Made by a program: the position numbers and the translations under genes. 41,415 nucleotides of DNA from Pseudomonadota bacterium (GTDB taxonomy: Bacteria > Pseudomonadota > Gammaproteobacteria > Burkholderiales > Rhodocyclaceae), in NCBI GenBank assembly GCA_018262245.1, contig JAGTRV010000004.1:1-41415 (forward strand), given 5' to 3'. Shown here in pieces: positions 16,863-28,238 of the stretch (position 1 is its first letter; each line of letters starts with the position of its first letter). The notes below the pieces were generated by a model. The model worked only from the letters and a program-made list of their open reading frames with translations, did not search any database and was not told the DNA's origin.

Positions 16863-18329
16863 TTAACGCGGCAGCGTCGTCGAACCCATCAGGAATGCGT
16901 CGACCTCACGAGCCGCCTGACGACCTTCGCGAATTGCCCAAACCACCAGCGACTGGCCGCGGCGCACGTCACCAGCGGCGTAAACCTTGTCGACGTTGGT
17001 CTTGTAGCAACCCTCGCCATCAGTCGTTGCTTTGGCATTCTGGCGCGCATCCTTCTCGACGCCAAAGGCATCCAGCAGACCGCCAACCGGATTGGTGAAG
17101 CCCATGGCCAGGAAGGCGTTGTCGCACGGCAGCTCGAATTCCGAACCGGCAACTTCGCTCATCTTGCCGTCCTTCCAGTCCAGACGAACGGCCTTCAGCG
17201 CCTTGACGTTACCCTTGCCATCATCGACAAAACCCTTGGTCGCAACAGCAAAGTCACGGCTGCAGCCTTCGTCGTGCGAAGAAGAGGTACGCAACTTGTA
17301 CGGCCAGTATGGCCAGGTCAGCGCCTTGTTCTCTTCTTCCGGCGGCATCGGCATCAGTTCGAACTGGGTGACTGAGGCAGCACCATGGCGGTTTGAGGTT
17401 CCGACACAGTCAGAGCCAGTGTCGCCGCCACCGATAACGATGACGTGCTTGCCCTTGACGTTGATCGGGTTGGCCTTGCCCTGCTGGACTTCCTTGTTCT
17501 GCGGAATCAGGAATTCCAGCGCAGCGTAGATGCCCTTCAGCTCACGGCCCGGCACCGGCAGATCGCGCGGCACTTCGGAACCTGCAGCCAGAATCACCGC
17601 ATCGAAATCCTTCTTCAACTGGTCAGCTGAAACGAACTCGATCGCGTCGTTGTTGATGCCGGCCGGCACGGCCTTGTCGCCAACCACGACCTTCGTCTTG
17701 AAGGTAACGCCTTCGGCTTCCATCTGGGCAACACGGCGATCAATCACCGTCTTTTCCAGCTTGAAGTCAGGAATGCCGTAACCGAGCAAGCCGCCGATGC
17801 GGTCGCTCTTCTCGAAAACCGTCACATCATGGCCAACACGCGCCAGTTGCTGAGCGGCTGCCAGACCCGCCGGGCCGGAACCCACGACGGCAACCTTCTT
17901 GCCGGTCTTGGCTTTCGGCGGCTGCGGCACGACCCAGCCAGATTCCCAGCCCTTGTCGATGATGAAATGCTCAATCGACTTGATACCGACCGGTGCTGCG
18001 TTGATGCCCAGCGTACAAGCAGCTTCGCAGGGCGCCGGACAGATGCGGCCAGTGAAATCCGGGAAGTTGTTGGTGGAGTGCAGCACATCCAGCGCCTGCT
18101 TCCAGTTACCGCGGTAAACCAGGTCATTCCAGTCCGGAATGATGTTGTTCACCGGGCAGCCGTTGTTGCAGAACGGAATGCCACAGTCCATGCAGCGGGC
18201 GCCCTGAATCTTTGCATCCTCGTCGTTCAGCGTATGCACGAACTCCTTGTAATGCTTCAGGCGTTGTTCAACCGGGTCGTAGCTCTCGTTGAGACGCTCG
18301 AACTCCATGAATCCAGTCGGCTTGCCCAT
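16863..18329 (-). CDS. gltD: Glutamate synthase [NADPH] small subunit
   Basis: The 488-residue beta subunit of GOGAT oxidises NADPH and feeds electrons to the large subunit for making glutamate from glutamine and 2-oxoglutarate. The N-terminal cysteine-rich region ([14 protein letters not shown] near 46-59 and CPAPCEAAC near 97-105) binds the 4Fe-4S clusters. The FAD-binding motif [15 protein letters not shown] follows near 148-162, and an NADPH-binding [11 protein letters not shown] lies near residue 300. Length and motifs are normal. The ATG overlaps the gltB stop by 1 nt (TAATG), so the two subunits are translationally coupled. An intrinsic terminator follows 16 nt after the stop and ends this operon. 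Confidence 0.97.
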   Translation of the reverse strand: MGKPTGFMEFERLNESYDPVEQRLKHYKEFVHTLNDEDAKIQGARCMDCGIPFCNNGCPVNNIIPDWNDLVYRGNWKQALDVLHSTNNFPDFTGRICPAPCEAACTLGINAAPVGIKSIEHFIIDKGWESGWVVPQPPKAKTGKKVAVVGSGPAGLAAAQQLARVGHDVTVFEKSDRIGGLLGYGIPDFKLEKTVIDRRVAQMEAEGVTFKTKVVVGDKAVPAGINNDAIEFVSADQLKKDFDAVILAAGSEVPRDLPVPGRELKGIYAALEFLIPQNKEVQQGKANPINVKGKHVIVIGGGDTGSDCVGTSNRHGAASVTQFELMPMPPEEENKALTWPYWPYKLRTSSSHDEGCSRDFAVATKGFVDDGKGNVKALKAVRLDWKDGKMSEVAGSEFELPCDNAFLAMGFTNPVGGLLDAFGVEKDARQNAKATTDGEGCYKTNVDKVYAAGDVRRGQSLVVWAIREGRQAAREVDAFLMGSTTLPR

Positions 18330-21300
18330 TATGCGGCCTCCTTCTGTGCAGCGGCCATCTCGGTGAGGGCGCGCTTGTACTCGTGCGGATAGACTTTGAC
18401 GAACTTCTCGCGGTAGGCATCCCAGTTGGCCAGGATGGCCTTGGCGGTCGCGCTGCCGGTGTATTCGGCGTGACGGGTCACCAGTTCCTTGAGTTGCGTT
18501 TCGTCAGCGACGCCACCGTGCAGCGGCTCACCAGCAGCCTGACGGCCGGCCGGCAGAACCTTCTCCAGTGCCACCTGAGCCAGGTTGCAACGGTTCTTGA
18601 AGCTGCCATCCTCGTCCAGCACGTAGGCGATGCCGCCGGACATGCCGGCCGCAAAGTTGCGTCCGGTCATACCCAGCACCGCGACCGTACCGCCGGTCAT
18701 GTATTCGCAGCCATGGTCGCCGACGCCTTCGACAACTGCCGTGGCACCGGAGTTGCGGACGCAGAAGCGCTCGCCACCGACGCCCGCCAGGTAGGCTTCG
18801 CCATCGGTTGCACCGTACATCACGGTATTGCCGCAAATGATGTTCTGCTGCGTATCGCCACGGAAATCGGGGCTCGGCTTGATGATCAGACGACCACCCG
18901 ACAAGCCCTTGCCAACGTAGTCATTGCCTTCGCCGGTCAATTCCAGCGTCACGCCCTTGGCCAGGAAAGCACCGAAGGCCTGGCCGGCAGTACCGGTCAG
19001 CTTGACGTGAATGGTGTCGTCCGGCAGGCCGTCATTGCCATAGCGGCGTGCAACCTCACCTGACAGCATGGTGCCGCAGGTGCGGTTCACGTTGATGATC
19101 TTGGTCTCGATCTGGACCTTCTGGCCCTTTTCGAGGGCCGGCTTGGCCTGCTCGATCAACTTGTGATCGAGCGCCTTTTCCAGACCGTGATCCTGAGTTT
19201 CGGTATGGCGACGCGAAACTTCGGCCGGAACGCTCGGCTGATAGAACACTTTGGAGAAGTCCAGACCCTTGGCCTTCCAGTGTTCGATACCGGCACGGGT
19301 GTCGAGCAGATCGGCACGACCGACCAGATCGTCAAACTTGCGGATACCCAGCTGAGCCATGATTTCCCGTACTTCTTCGGCGACGAAGAAGAAGAAGTTG
19401 ACCACGTGCTCCGGCTGGCCGGAGAAGCGCTGACGGAGTACCGGATCCTGGGTGGCGACGCCAACCGGGCAGGTATTCAGATGGCACTTGCGCATCATGA
19501 TGCAGCCTTCGACCACCAGCGGTGCTGTGGCGAAGCCGAACTCGTCGGCGCCAAGCAGCGCACCGACGACGACGTCGCGACCAGTCTTCATCTGGCCATC
19601 GACCTGAACACGAATGCGCGAACGCAGACGGTTCAGCACCAACGTCTGCTGGGTCTCGGACAGGCCGAGTTCCCACGGCGTACCTGCATGCTTGATCGAA
19701 GATTGCGGCGAAGCACCCGTGCCGCCGTCGAAACCGGCGATCACGACGTGGTCAGCCTTGGCCTTGGCCACACCGGCAGCCACGGTACCAACTCCGACTT
19801 CGGAAACCAGCTTGACGGAGATCGAAGCACGCGAGTTGGCGTTCTTCAGGTCGTGAATCAGTTGTGCCAGATCCTCAATCGAGTAGATGTCGTGGTGCGG
19901 CGGCGGCGAAATCAGGCCAACGCCCGGTACGGAGTGACGCAGGAAGCCAATGTACTCGGACACCTTGTGACCCGGCAGCTGACCACCTTCACCTGGCTTG
20001 GCGCCCTGGGCCATCTTGATCTGGATCTGGTCAGCATTGACCAGATACTCGGCAGTAACGCCGAAACGACCGGAGGCCACCTGCTTGATCGCCGAACGCA
20101 GTGAATCACCGTCCTTGAATTCATAGTCGCGCTCGATACGCGAGGCACCGATGACTTCGGACAGTTTCTGACCAGCTTTCAGCGGCAGGAAACGCTTGGC
20201 ATCCTCGCCACCTTCACCGGTATTCGACTTGCCGCCGATCCGGTTCATGGCAATCGCCAGCGTGGTATGCGCTTCTGTCGAGATCGAACCGAGCGACATG
20301 GCGCCCGTGGCAAAACGCTTGACGATTTCCTTTGCCGGCTCGACTTCTTCCAGCGGAATCGCCGTGCCTTGCGGTTTGAATTCGAACAGGCCGCGCAAGG
20401 TCAGATGACGCTTGGTCTGATCGTTGATCAGCTTGGCGTATTCCTTATACGTCTCGTACTTGCCGGAACGGGTCGAATGCTGCAGCTTGGCGATGGAATC
20501 CGGGGTCCACACGTGCTCTTCACCACGGATACGGTAAGCGTATTCGCCACCGGCATCCAGCATGTTGGCCAGCACGGGGTCCGCCGAGAACGCTTCGTCG
20601 TGCAGACGAATAGCCTCTTCAGCCACCTCAAAAACCCCGATACCTTCGATATTGGACGGCGTCCCGGTGAAATATTTCTCGACAAATGCCTTCTGCAGAC
20701 CGATTGCTTCGAAAATCTGGGCGCCGGTATAGGACATGTAGGTCGAAATGCCCATCTTGGACATGACCTTGTTCAGGCCCTTGCCAATTGCCTTGATGAA
20801 GTTCTTGGTGAACTTCTCGGCCTTCTCGGCATCGCCCTTGGCGAAACTTTCGATGGTTTCGAGGGCCAGATACGGGTGAACCGCTTCGGCGCCGTAACCA
20901 CCCAGCAAGGCAAAGTGATGCGTCTCGCGGGCCGAACCGGTCTCGACGACCAGACCGGCGCTGGTGCGTAGGCCCTTCTTGACCAGATGCTGATGAATCG
21001 CGGAAGTCGCGAGCAGCGCCGGAATGGCGACATGCCCGGCATCAACCTTGCGATCGGAGACGATCAGGATGTTGGCACCAGAGCGAACAGCATCCTCGGC
21101 ATCGGCCGCCAGCGAAGCCAGACGCGCTTCAATGCCGTCCTTGCCCCAGGCGACCGGGTAGCAGATATCCAGTTCGAGAGAGCGGAACTTGCCGGACGTG
21201 TACTTCTCGATGTTGCGCAGCTTTTCCATGTCGGCGAAGGACAGGACCGGTTGCGACACTTCAAGACGGATCGGCGGGTTGATGTCGTTGGTATTCAGCA

Positions 21301-22963
21301 GGTTCGGCTTCGGACCAATGAAGGACACCAGGGACATGACCAGCTCTTCGCGGATCGGATCGATTGGCGGGTTGGTCACCTGGGCAAACAACTGCTTGAA
21401 ATAGGTGTAAAGCGTCTTGTTCTTGCTGGACAGAACCGGCAAAGCCGAATCGGTACCCATCGAACCAGTCGCCTCTTCACCGTTCTGCACCATCGGCTCA
21501 AGAATGACTTTGACGTCTTCCTGCGTGTAACCGAAGGCCTGCTGACGATCGAGCAGGGAAGCCGCGGACTCGGCACACTTTTCGGCGGCGGCCGGCACTT
21601 CGTCGAGCTTGATGCGAATCTTTTCGATCCACTCGCGGTAAGGCTTGGCGTTGGCCAGCGAGTTCTTCAACTCCTGGTCATCGATGATGCGGCCCTGTTC
21701 CATATCGATCAGGAACATCTTGCCCGGTTGCAGGCGCCACTTCTTGACGATCTTCTTTTCCGGAATCGGCAGCACGCCGGATTCGGAGGCCATAACGACG
21801 AGGTCATCGTCGGTCACCAGATAGCGGGCCGGACGCAGGCCATTACGGTCCAGCGTCGCGCCGATCTGGCGGCCATCAGTGAAAGCCACGGCGGCGGGGC
21901 CGTCCCACGGCTCCATCATCGCAGCGTGATATTCGTAGAAGGCACGACGGTTTTCGTCCATCGTCGTGTGCTTTTCCCAGGCTTCCGGAATCATCAGCAT
22001 GACAGCCTGGGCCAACGAGTAGCCGCCGCCCATGACCAGCAGTTCGAGCGCATTGTCGAAAGAAGCAGAGTCAGATTGGCCGGGGTAATGCAGCGGCCAG
22101 ACCTTCTTCAGGTCGTCACCGAGAATCGGCGAGGAAATTGCCTGTTCACGAGCCTTGAACCAATTGACGTTACCGCGGACCGTATTGATTTCGCCATTGT
22201 GGGCGATATAGCGGAACGGGTGTGCCAAGTCCCAAGTCGGGAATGTATTGGTCGAGAATCGCTGGTGCACAAGCGCAAGCGCGGAAACAGTGCGCTTGTC
22301 CTGCAGGTCGGCGTAGTACACACCGACCTGGTCGGCCAGCAGCAAACCTTTGTAGTTGACCGTGCGCGCCGAGAAAGACGGCACATAGAATTCCTGGCCA
22401 TGCTTCAGCTTCAGCGATTTGATGGCGTTGGCGGCACGACGGCGAATGATGTACAGCTTGCGTTCGAGCGCGTCGGTCACGAAGACGTCCGGACCACGCC
22501 CAACGAAGATCTGGCGAATCACCGGTTCCTTGGCCTTGACGGTCGGCGACATTGGCATGTCGGCGTTGACCGGCACATCGCGCCAGCCAAGAATGACCTG
22601 CCCCTCTGCCTTGACGGAACGCTCAATCTCTTCGACGCAAGCGTGGCGCGAAGCGGCTTCCTGCGGCAGGAAAACCATGCCGACACCGTATTCGCCATTC
22701 GGCGGCAGTTCAACACCCTGCTTGGCCATCTCCTCGCGATAGAACTGATCCGGAATCTGAATCAGAATACCGGCACCGTCACCTTGCAAAGGATCGGCAC
22801 CAACGGCACCGCGGTGATCCAGATTCTTCAGGATCAACAAACCCTGCTCGACGATGCTATGACTTTTCTGGCCTTTAAAGTGGGCAACAAAGCCCACGCC
22901 GCAAGCGTCGTGCTCGTTGGCTGGGTCGTACAAACCCTGCCGCTCAGGTACTGCCGGTTCCAT
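18329..22963 (-). CDS. gltB: Glutamate synthase [NADPH] large subunit
   Basis: The 1544-residue alpha subunit of GOGAT carries out the glutaminase and glutamate-forming reactions. The class II amidotransferase domain starts at the cysteine of [10 protein letters not shown] (C21), so a 20-residue propeptide should be removed. FMN-binding and central domains follow. The 3Fe-4S ligands are in [15 protein letters not shown] near residues 1154-1165, and the C-terminal beta-helix has the GGxxxV-type repeats ([27 protein letters not shown]). ATG 22963 is chosen as start; a GTG at 22966 directly before it is equally well placed relative to AAGGA. The leader contains a TTGGCC/GGCCAA hairpin. gltD follows with a 1-nt overlap. 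aroB lies upstream on the same strand, 185 bp away. Confidence 0.96.
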   Translation of the reverse strand: MEPAVPERQGLYDPANEHDACGVGFVAHFKGQKSHSIVEQGLLILKNLDHRGAVGADPLQGDGAGILIQIPDQFYREEMAKQGVELPPNGEYGVGMVFLPQEAASRHACVEEIERSVKAEGQVILGWRDVPVNADMPMSPTVKAKEPVIRQIFVGRGPDVFVTDALERKLYIIRRRAANAIKSLKLKHGQEFYVPSFSARTVNYKGLLLADQVGVYYADLQDKRTVSALALVHQRFSTNTFPTWDLAHPFRYIAHNGEINTVRGNVNWFKAREQAISSPILGDDLKKVWPLHYPGQSDSASFDNALELLVMGGGYSLAQAVMLMIPEAWEKHTTMDENRRAFYEYHAAMMEPWDGPAAVAFTDGRQIGATLDRNGLRPARYLVTDDDLVVMASESGVLPIPEKKIVKKWRLQPGKMFLIDMEQGRIIDDQELKNSLANAKPYREWIEKIRIKLDEVPAAAEKCAESAASLLDRQQAFGYTQEDVKVILEPMVQNGEEATGSMGTDSALPVLSSKNKTLYTYFKQLFAQVTNPPIDPIREELVMSLVSFIGPKPNLLNTNDINPPIRLEVSQPVLSFADMEKLRNIEKYTSGKFRSLELDICYPVAWGKDGIEARLASLAADAEDAVRSGANILIVSDRKVDAGHVAIPALLATSAIHQHLVKKGLRTSAGLVVETGSARETHHFALLGGYGAEAVHPYLALETIESFAKGDAEKAEKFTKNFIKAIGKGLNKVMSKMGISTYMSYTGAQIFEAIGLQKAFVEKYFTGTPSNIEGIGVFEVAEEAIRLHDEAFSADPVLANMLDAGGEYAYRIRGEEHVWTPDSIAKLQHSTRSGKYETYKEYAKLINDQTKRHLTLRGLFEFKPQGTAIPLEEVEPAKEIVKRFATGAMSLGSISTEAHTTLAIAMNRIGGKSNTGEGGEDAKRFLPLKAGQKLSEVIGASRIERDYEFKDGDSLRSAIKQVASGRFGVTAEYLVNADQIQIKMAQGAKPGEGGQLPGHKVSEYIGFLRHSVPGVGLISPPPHHDIYSIEDLAQLIHDLKNANSRASISVKLVSEVGVGTVAAGVAKAKADHVVIAGFDGGTGASPQSSIKHAGTPWELGLSETQQTLVLNRLRSRIRVQVDGQMKTGRDVVVGALLGADEFGFATAPLVVEGCIMMRKCHLNTCPVGVATQDPVLRQRFSGQPEHVVNFFFFVAEEVREIMAQLGIRKFDDLVGRADLLDTRAGIEHWKAKGLDFSKVFYQPSVPAEVSRRHTETQDHGLEKALDHKLIEQAKPALEKGQKVQIETKIINVNRTCGTMLSGEVARRYGNDGLPDDTIHVKLTGTAGQAFGAFLAKGVTLELTGEGNDYVGKGLSGGRLIIKPSPDFRGDTQQNIICGNTVMYGATDGEAYLAGVGGERFCVRNSGATAVVEGVGDHGCEYMTGGTVAVLGMTGRNFAAGMSGGIAYVLDEDGSFKNRCNLAQVALEKVLPAGRQAAGEPLHGGVADETQLKELVTRHAEYTGSATAKAILANWDAYREKFVKVYPHEYKRALTEMAAAQKEAA

Positions 22964-22985
22964 CACACGCGTTCCTTCAAATAAC

Positions 22986-23007
22986 TTGGCCGGTGAATAA
23001 AGGCCAA
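22986..23007 (-). other. Hairpin in the gltB leader
   Basis: TTGGCC (22986-22991) and GGCCAA (23002-23007) form a perfect 6-bp inverted repeat with a 10-nt loop, 22 nt before the gltB ATG. There is no T-run, so it is not a terminator. It could be a regulator site or an mRNA structure near the ribosome-binding site. Confidence 0.45.
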
Positions 23008-23068
23008 TGATGAAAAAAGCCGAACGTCATATTTAACGCTGCGGCCTGTACGAAAATTAGAGGCAACC

Positions 23069-23096
23069 ATCAAATATACTGGTAAACCCCTGTCAA
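23069..23096 (-). promoter_or_regulatory. Candidate gltB promoter
   Basis: On the minus strand a consensus -35 TTGACA (23096-23091) is followed after 16 bp by TTTGAT (23074-23069), which matches the -10 consensus at four of six positions. It lies in the aroB-gltB gap and would give a leader of about 100 nt. The -10 is weak, so the call is tentative. Confidence 0.4.
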
Positions 23097-23150
23097 TTCA
23101 AGATGCTGCGACGCACCAATCCCGCCCCTAAACGGTCACGTTTTCCCCGT

Positions 23151-24245
23151 TCAGGTGCATCGCGCCTCAATTGCATCAACCATCTGCGCCGTCGTGGCCG
23201 CATCTGAAACCACCGCCTTGCCGATCTCCCGAAGGAGAACCAGGCGCAATTTTCCATCCTGCACCTTCTTGTCGTGGCTCATCAGTTCGAGATAACGAGC
23301 AGCGCCAAGATCAGGAGCCTTTACCGGCAGACCCGAGCGGACGAAAATTTTTTCTATCCGCGCCACCGAATCAGCATCAATCCAGCCCAACCGACAAGAC
23401 AGTTCAGCAGCAATTAATGTGCCGGCAGCAACAGCCTCGCCATGCAACCACTCGCCGTAGCCCAATCCGGTCTCAATGGCATGACCAAAGGTATGCCCCA
23501 GATTCAGCAAAGCGCGCTCGCCGCTCTCACGCTCGTCGGCTGCAACAACCTCCGCCTTATTGGCACAAGAGCGATGCACCGCGTAGGCCAAGGCAGACTT
23601 ATCCCTGACCAGCAATTTTTCCAGGTTGGCTTCCAGCCACACAAAGAAATCCGGATCGCGAATCAGACCATATTTGATGACTTCGGCCAGACCGGCTTTC
23701 AATTCCCGGTCAGGCAAAGTATCGAGCGTCGACAGATCGGCCAGTACAAGCCTTGGCTGATAGAACGCACCGACCATGTTTTTGCCCATCGGATGATTAA
23801 TAGCGGTCTTGCCGCCCACCGAAGAATCCACTTGTGACAAAAGCGTGGTTGGAACCTGAATAAATGGCATTCCGCGCTGATAGCAAGCCGCAGCAAATCC
23901 GCCCATATCACCGATAACCCCACCACCAAGAGCAATCAACGTGGTGTTGCGCTCGCACCTGGCAGCAAGCAAAGCGTCAAAGATCAGATTTAGCGTTTCC
24001 CACGTCTTGTACTGCTCTCCGTCAGGCAGTACAACCGGTAGTGTTTCTATTCCGCACTTTTCCAACCCGGAACGAAACTCGTCGAGATAGAGGGGCGCGA
24101 CAGTCGTGTTGGTTACCACAACCACTCTTTTCTGGGCGAGAAAGGGCAGAACCAATTCCGGCCGGGATAAGACATCCGTTCCGATATGTATTGGATAAGA
24201 ACGCTCACCCAACGCAACATTGAGCGTTTGAGTCACGGTTTTCAT
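23151..24245 (-). CDS. aroB: 3-dehydroquinate synthase
   Basis: The second shikimate-pathway enzyme, converting DAHP to 3-dehydroquinate with NAD and a divalent metal. The 364-residue length is normal. The NAD-binding stretch [21 protein letters not shown] (around 105-125), the [19 protein letters not shown] segment and the metal-binding [12 protein letters not shown] are all visible. The ATG at 24245 overlaps the aroK stop by 4 nt, so the two genes are coupled. A short AACGG/CCGTT hairpin lies just after the stop (23131-23151) without a T-run. Confidence 0.97.
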   Translation of the reverse strand: MKTVTQTLNVALGERSYPIHIGTDVLSRPELVLPFLAQKRVVVVTNTTVAPLYLDEFRSGLEKCGIETLPVVLPDGEQYKTWETLNLIFDALLAARCERNTTLIALGGGVIGDMGGFAAACYQRGMPFIQVPTTLLSQVDSSVGGKTAINHPMGKNMVGAFYQPRLVLADLSTLDTLPDRELKAGLAEVIKYGLIRDPDFFVWLEANLEKLLVRDKSALAYAVHRSCANKAEVVAADERESGERALLNLGHTFGHAIETGLGYGEWLHGEAVAAGTLIAAELSCRLGWIDADSVARIEKIFVRSGLPVKAPDLGAARYLELMSHDKKVQDGKLRLVLLREIGKAVVSDAATTAQMVDAIEARCT

Positions 24246-24793
24246 AAACGGTTGAACTCCCTCAACAGATACTGAACGATGCCCGAGGCAACCAAATGGG
24301 AGCCATCAACCACAATATGAGCCACCTCCCGATACAGAGGGTCCCGGATCGAATGAAGTTCCTCCAACTTTGCCAGAGGGTCTTCGACGCGAAGCAGAGG
24401 GCGGTTTCGATCATGGCGTGTACGCTCATACAACAACACCGGCGATACATTCAGATATACAACCCATCCGGTATCGTGCAATCGCCGACGATTTTCAGGG
24501 TTGATCACCACGCCGCCGCCAGTTGCCAAGACAATATTATTCTCGGCCGTAAGATCATAAATCGTTTGTGCTTCTCGGCGCCGAAACCCCTCTTCCCCCT
24601 CAATTTCGAAAATTGTCGGGATCGGCACGCCCGTCCGCTCAACGATCTCATGATCGGTATCGAAAAATGGGCGGGAGAGTCGCCTCGCCAGTTGGCGCCC
24701 GACAGTAGTTTTACCTGCACCCATCAGACCGACAAGATATATGTTTCGACGATGTTCCACGGTCGTGATTTTAGCTGAGTCTTGAGTTGACAC
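24242..24793 (-). CDS. aroK: Shikimate kinase
   Basis: Phosphorylates shikimate at the 3-hydroxyl with ATP. The Walker A motif [11 protein letters not shown] lies near residues 22-32, the shikimate-binding [11 protein letters not shown] near 45-55, and ATGGGVV near 90-96. The adenine-binding lid (RHDRNRPLL) is also present. The start is uncertain: the longest reading begins at GTG 24793, directly against the T-run of the pilQ terminator and with no ribosome-binding site. A GTG at 24760 (V12) would also keep the whole kinase domain and is equally lacking a Shine-Dalgarno. The last codons overlap aroB by 4 nt. The pilQ-aroK-aroB order is conserved in beta- and gammaproteobacteria. Confidence 0.93.
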   Translation of the reverse strand: MSTQDSAKITTVEHRRNIYLVGLMGAGKTTVGRQLARRLSRPFFDTDHEIVERTGVPIPTIFEIEGEEGFRRREAQTIYDLTAENNIVLATGGGVVINPENRRRLHDTGWVVYLNVSPVLLYERTRHDRNRPLLRVEDPLAKLEELHSIRDPLYREVAHIVVDGSHLVASGIVQYLLREFNRL

Positions 24794-24820
24794 AAAAAAA
24801 GGGCCGGCATCGCCGGCCCT
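24794..24820 (-). terminator. Intrinsic terminator after pilQ
   Basis: In the minus-strand transcript AGGGCCGGC and GCCGGCCCT form a near-perfect GC stem with a tiny loop, followed by seven Ts (24800-24794). It lies 21 nt after the pilQ stop. The T-run ends at the GTG proposed as the aroK start, so aroK depends on readthrough or on a promoter inside this area. Confidence 0.9.
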
Positions 24821-24841
24821 TCATCAATCGATTACGTCGCA

Positions 24842-27016
24842 TCAATCAAAACGCATCTTGTCTGAAATGACTCGCGGCGTAATGAACACCAGCAGCTCGC
24901 GGCGCTTACCTTGATCGTTCTTGTATTTGAACAGCCAGCCAAAGAACGGGATATCTCCCAGCAACGGCACCTTGTCAACTGAGTTCTGCGTATCGGTAAT
25001 GAAGACGCCACCGATCACTACGGTGCCGCCATTTTCTACGACAACATTCGTTTCCACGATGGAACTCTTGATAGGCGGATTGGCATACCCATTAAGAACT
25101 ACAGCCTTGGTCCAATCTGCCTCCTCTTTCTTGACAACCAGATTCATCCGCACTGTACCCTCGGGAGTAATCTGAGGAGTCACCTCCAAAGAAAGCTTTG
25201 CCGGCTTGAAGCTAACGGTTGCAGTGGTGGTCCCCCCGCTGCTCTGGGTGGTCACATAAGGAATTTCCGTCCCATCTTCAATCTTGGCCTTGACGTTATT
25301 TGCGGTAATCACTCGCGGACTGGAAACAATCTTGCCCAAGCCATCCGACTCGAGAGCAGCAAGTTCGAGATTAAGTATGCGAGTAAAGGCTGAATTGAAC
25401 AGTGACAACGCCAGAGAACCACCTGTCGAAGGGGAAGGCAGATTGACGCCCACCATCGGATTCTGCACCAAAGTGGCGGGAGTCGTGGTGCTCCCGGAGG
25501 TTGTTGCCGGCGTCATGCTACCACCAGCAGTATAAATACCGGATCCACCTATCTGAACTGGTTTCGAATTGATCAAACCAAATTTTCCACCAAGTGCGCG
25601 GTTAAAACTATCCTGCGCCTCCACCACTCGAGCCTCAATCAAAACCTGGCGGGCACCAGTATCGATCGCGGCAATGAAGGAGCGAATTTCCTCTAGCTTG
25701 GATGGAATATCGTTGATAAAGATAATGTTGGACTGAGGGTCGGCGACGGCACTGCCTCGCTTGCTCAGAATACGTTGTGCTGCAACATTGACTCCTGGCG
25801 TTGGAGCTGCAGCGGCACCTCCAGCGCCCAGCGGCGGCAAGCCAGCCAGCAAACGTGCAACATCAGCCGCCTTCTGGTAATTCAACTGAAACTGCTCCAA
25901 TTTGAGCGGCTCCAACTCGCTTATCTGCTGCTTCGATTCAAACTCAAGCTTTTCGCGAGTTGCTATCTCATCGCGCGGGGCAATCATGATGATGTTGCCC
26001 TTCTTTCGCATGTCCAACCCCTTTTGCTGGAAGATAATGTCAATTACCTGATCCGCAGGAACATCCTTCAACACCAAGGTCGTGGTTCCAGTAACAGTTT
26101 CACTGATTACCGCGTTAAGCCCTAGTTCCTCTGCCATCAGGCGCAACAGGGCACGCACATCACCGTTTTGATAGTTGATGCTAACTCTGGGACCTTGGTA
26201 GCCAATCTTGGATCCCTGTACCAGCTTATTGGGATCCTCAACGACACGTTTCACTTCAACGATGAATTGGTTGTCGCTTTGATAGGCGTTGTGCTCCCAC
26301 AAACCCATCGGCGTAATGACCATCCGCACATTATCGCCAAAGGCCTTGGTCTCTACGCTGCTTACCGGAGTAGCGAAATCTGTGACGTCCAGTTTCCGAC
26401 GCAAACGATCAGGAACCGTGGTTTTCATAAAGTCGACGATCAGGTTCGATCCTTGTTGTCGAATATCGATACCTGTTCCTGTATCACTTAGATCGACTAC
26501 TATCCGCCCCTCTCCCCCTTTACCACGACGAAACACCACATCATTGACTGCGTGCTTGCCACCGACCAGACTTTCCTCAGCAAACCGAGTGGTACGTTGA
26601 GCGGACGATTCAGCCAAGCGCTCAATCGGAGTAAGCGTTACATAGAGCGCCTTTCCATCCAGACGAGTCTTGTAATTCATATTCCGGACGAGGTTAAGGA
26701 CCACACGCGTGCGGTCACCTACCTGAACGACGTTCATGCTACGCAGATCACCTTGGTTAAAAGCCTGACTATTTTTACCCAAGCCGTTTGCAGTCGACTG
26801 AAAATCCAAGGCAATTTTCGCTGGATTGGCAACACTAAACCCTGGCGGAGGGGAAGCAAGTGCTTCTTTCAAGTCAATTCGAAGTGCTATTTCATTACCC
26901 TGTTGCGCAACATTAACCGCCTCGATCGCATTTGACGGCAATGTTTCCGCGCGAGCAGAAGACACTACAGCAAGGCAGGTTAAGGCAGCAGCCATCGCAT
27001 AGTTAATAAATTTCAT
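24842..27016 (-). CDS. pilQ: Type IV pilus secretin
   Basis: Forms the outer-membrane ring through which type IV pili extend. The 724-residue protein has a Sec signal peptide (MKFINYAMAAALTCLAVVSS, cleavage likely after ARA at 23). Two AMIN peptidoglycan-binding domains follow in about 28-260, then an N0 domain (around 292-360; VSINYQNGDVRALLRLMAEELG), an N1 domain, and the secretin core from about 520 to the end. The secretin signature VPLLGDIPFFGWLFK is near the C-terminus. A Gly/Ser/Thr-rich low-complexity insert (SGIYTAGGSMTPATTSGSTT) lies in the core, as in other secretins. The start overlaps the pilP stop by 4 nt, and a terminator follows the stop. Confidence 0.97.
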   Translation of the reverse strand: MKFINYAMAAALTCLAVVSSARAETLPSNAIEAVNVAQQGNEIALRIDLKEALASPPPGFSVANPAKIALDFQSTANGLGKNSQAFNQGDLRSMNVVQVGDRTRVVLNLVRNMNYKTRLDGKALYVTLTPIERLAESSAQRTTRFAEESLVGGKHAVNDVVFRRGKGGEGRIVVDLSDTGTGIDIRQQGSNLIVDFMKTTVPDRLRRKLDVTDFATPVSSVETKAFGDNVRMVITPMGLWEHNAYQSDNQFIVEVKRVVEDPNKLVQGSKIGYQGPRVSINYQNGDVRALLRLMAEELGLNAVISETVTGTTTLVLKDVPADQVIDIIFQQKGLDMRKKGNIIMIAPRDEIATREKLEFESKQQISELEPLKLEQFQLNYQKAADVARLLAGLPPLGAGGAAAAPTPGVNVAAQRILSKRGSAVADPQSNIIFINDIPSKLEEIRSFIAAIDTGARQVLIEARVVEAQDSFNRALGGKFGLINSKPVQIGGSGIYTAGGSMTPATTSGSTTTPATLVQNPMVGVNLPSPSTGGSLALSLFNSAFTRILNLELAALESDGLGKIVSSPRVITANNVKAKIEDGTEIPYVTTQSSGGTTTATVSFKPAKLSLEVTPQITPEGTVRMNLVVKKEEADWTKAVVLNGYANPPIKSSIVETNVVVENGGTVVIGGVFITDTQNSVDKVPLLGDIPFFGWLFKYKNDQGKRRELLVFITPRVISDKMRFD

Positions 27017-27558
27017 TTCTTGCTTCCCTCCTTGCTCTGCAGGTAGAGAGAACTCTTGCGTTCAGTCCAATCTCCTGCAGAATCCTGAATCAATTCGCGC
27101 AATTGCACTTCCGTATCGGAAATCTGCGTCACCATACCGAAATCAAGCCCCATATAGTCCCCAACCTTTACTTGCTTGACCTTATCTTCAACTTGAATCA
27201 CCGCCATTGGGTGCTTATTGACATTCATGTAGCCAATCATTTTCAAGGACTCGACCGGATATTTCTCAAGTAGGCTGTTACGCACTTCGCGCGCTTCAAA
27301 ATCAGGCTGGAAAGCTCCACCTTTTCCAGCCACCTGTTTGTACTTAGATTCTGGCTCAATCTTGCTGGGTTTAAATGGGTCAAGCGTTCCCTCCACATCG
27401 TAGGGAACGGGCTCATAGGGCTTCACCTCAGGCAGCTTGGGAATATTGCCCCGCATATCCTTGGAGTTTTCCGCCATCCATTGCTTCAAATCTTCATGGT
27501 CTGCCCCGGAGCATGCCCCGAGGATGCCACACAGGGCGATGAGCAATATCCGTTTCAC
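27013..27558 (-). CDS. pilP: Type IV pilus assembly lipoprotein
   Basis: An inner-membrane lipoprotein that links the PilN/PilO complex to the secretin. The 181-residue protein starts with a lipoprotein signal whose lipobox LGAC places the lipidated cysteine at C16. A proline-rich, extended linker (LPEVKPYEPVPY) follows, then the compact PilP domain (about 85-175; LKMIGYMNVNKHPMAVIQVEDKV). Its start and stop overlap pilO and pilQ by 4 nt each, within a strictly coupled pilMNOPQ operon. Confidence 0.96.
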   Translation of the reverse strand: MKRILLIALCGILGACSGADHEDLKQWMAENSKDMRGNIPKLPEVKPYEPVPYDVEGTLDPFKPSKIEPESKYKQVAGKGGAFQPDFEAREVRNSLLEKYPVESLKMIGYMNVNKHPMAVIQVEDKVKQVKVGDYMGLDFGMVTQISDTEVQLRELIQDSAGDWTERKSSLYLQSKEGSKK

Positions 27559-28238
27559 TTCTTCGCTCCTTGCTCGGCCTTCTTCTGCTGCTCGGCTTTT
27601 TTCTGCTTGGCGATTTCTTCGTCGTCCAGATAGCGGAATGTCTTGGTTGTAGCATCAAGCGAGAGTTGACCGCCGTCTTTGGCCGAGGTAATTGAGATAT
27701 TGTTCAATGTAACGATGCGAGGTAGCTTCGCAATATCAGCAGCAAACGCCCCGAAATCGTGATAACCACCATTGATCTTTACGGTAATCGGCAACTCGGC
27801 ATAAAAATCTTTGACCTGCTCCTGGCCCGGTTTAAACAGTTCAAACTGCAGACCACGACCCAAACCAGCTTGATTGACTTCAATCAACAATGCCTCAATC
27901 TCTGACTTATCCGGCAACTGCTTTAACAAGGCGCCGAAAGAGCGGTCAATTTCAGCCAACTGCTGGATATAAAGGTCCAGATTTACGGCTTGACGCTTCT
28001 TATCCAGAAACTGCTGTTTCAAAGTTTCTTCTTCTCGCTCCTTGGACTCCAACTCAGTCAATTGGTCGTTCCAGACGAACCACCATCCAGCCAGAAGAAT
28101 TGCCGCAAACAAGCCAATAAGCGCAGTTGCCTTTGGAATCAGAGGCCAAGCACCCGGATCATTCGGATTAATGAAACGGAAATCATCGGCTATTGATTGA
28201 AAATCAAATTTTGGGAGGGATATGGACTTGGTGTTCAT
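27555..28238 (-). CDS. pilO: Type IV pilus inner-membrane alignment protein
   Basis: A bitopic inner-membrane protein that pairs with PilN in the alignment subcomplex. The 227 residues comprise a cytoplasmic N-terminus (about 30 residues), one TM helix (about 35-53; ALIGLFAAILLAGWWFVW), a coiled coil (about 55-100; ELESKEREEETLKQQ), a periplasmic ferredoxin-like domain, and a Lys/Gln/Glu-rich tail ending EQQKKAEQGAKK. It overlaps pilN and pilP by 4 nt at both ends. Confidence 0.96.
   Translation of the reverse strand: MNTKSISLPKFDFQSIADDFRFINPNDPGAWPLIPKATALIGLFAAILLAGWWFVWNDQLTELESKEREEETLKQQFLDKKRQAVNLDLYIQQLAEIDRSFGALLKQLPDKSEIEALLIEVNQAGLGRGLQFELFKPGQEQVKDFYAELPITVKINGGYHDFGAFAADIAKLPRIVTLNNISITSAKDGGQLSLDATTKTFRYLDDEEIAKQKKAEQQKKAEQGAKK

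Noticed and set aside
18383-19063. Plus-strand ORFs within gltB
   Set aside because: The glutamate synthase frame is uninterrupted for 1544 codons; these are out-of-frame complements.
23131-23151. Intrinsic terminator after aroB
   Set aside because: AACGG/CCGTT is only a 5-bp stem with no T-run.
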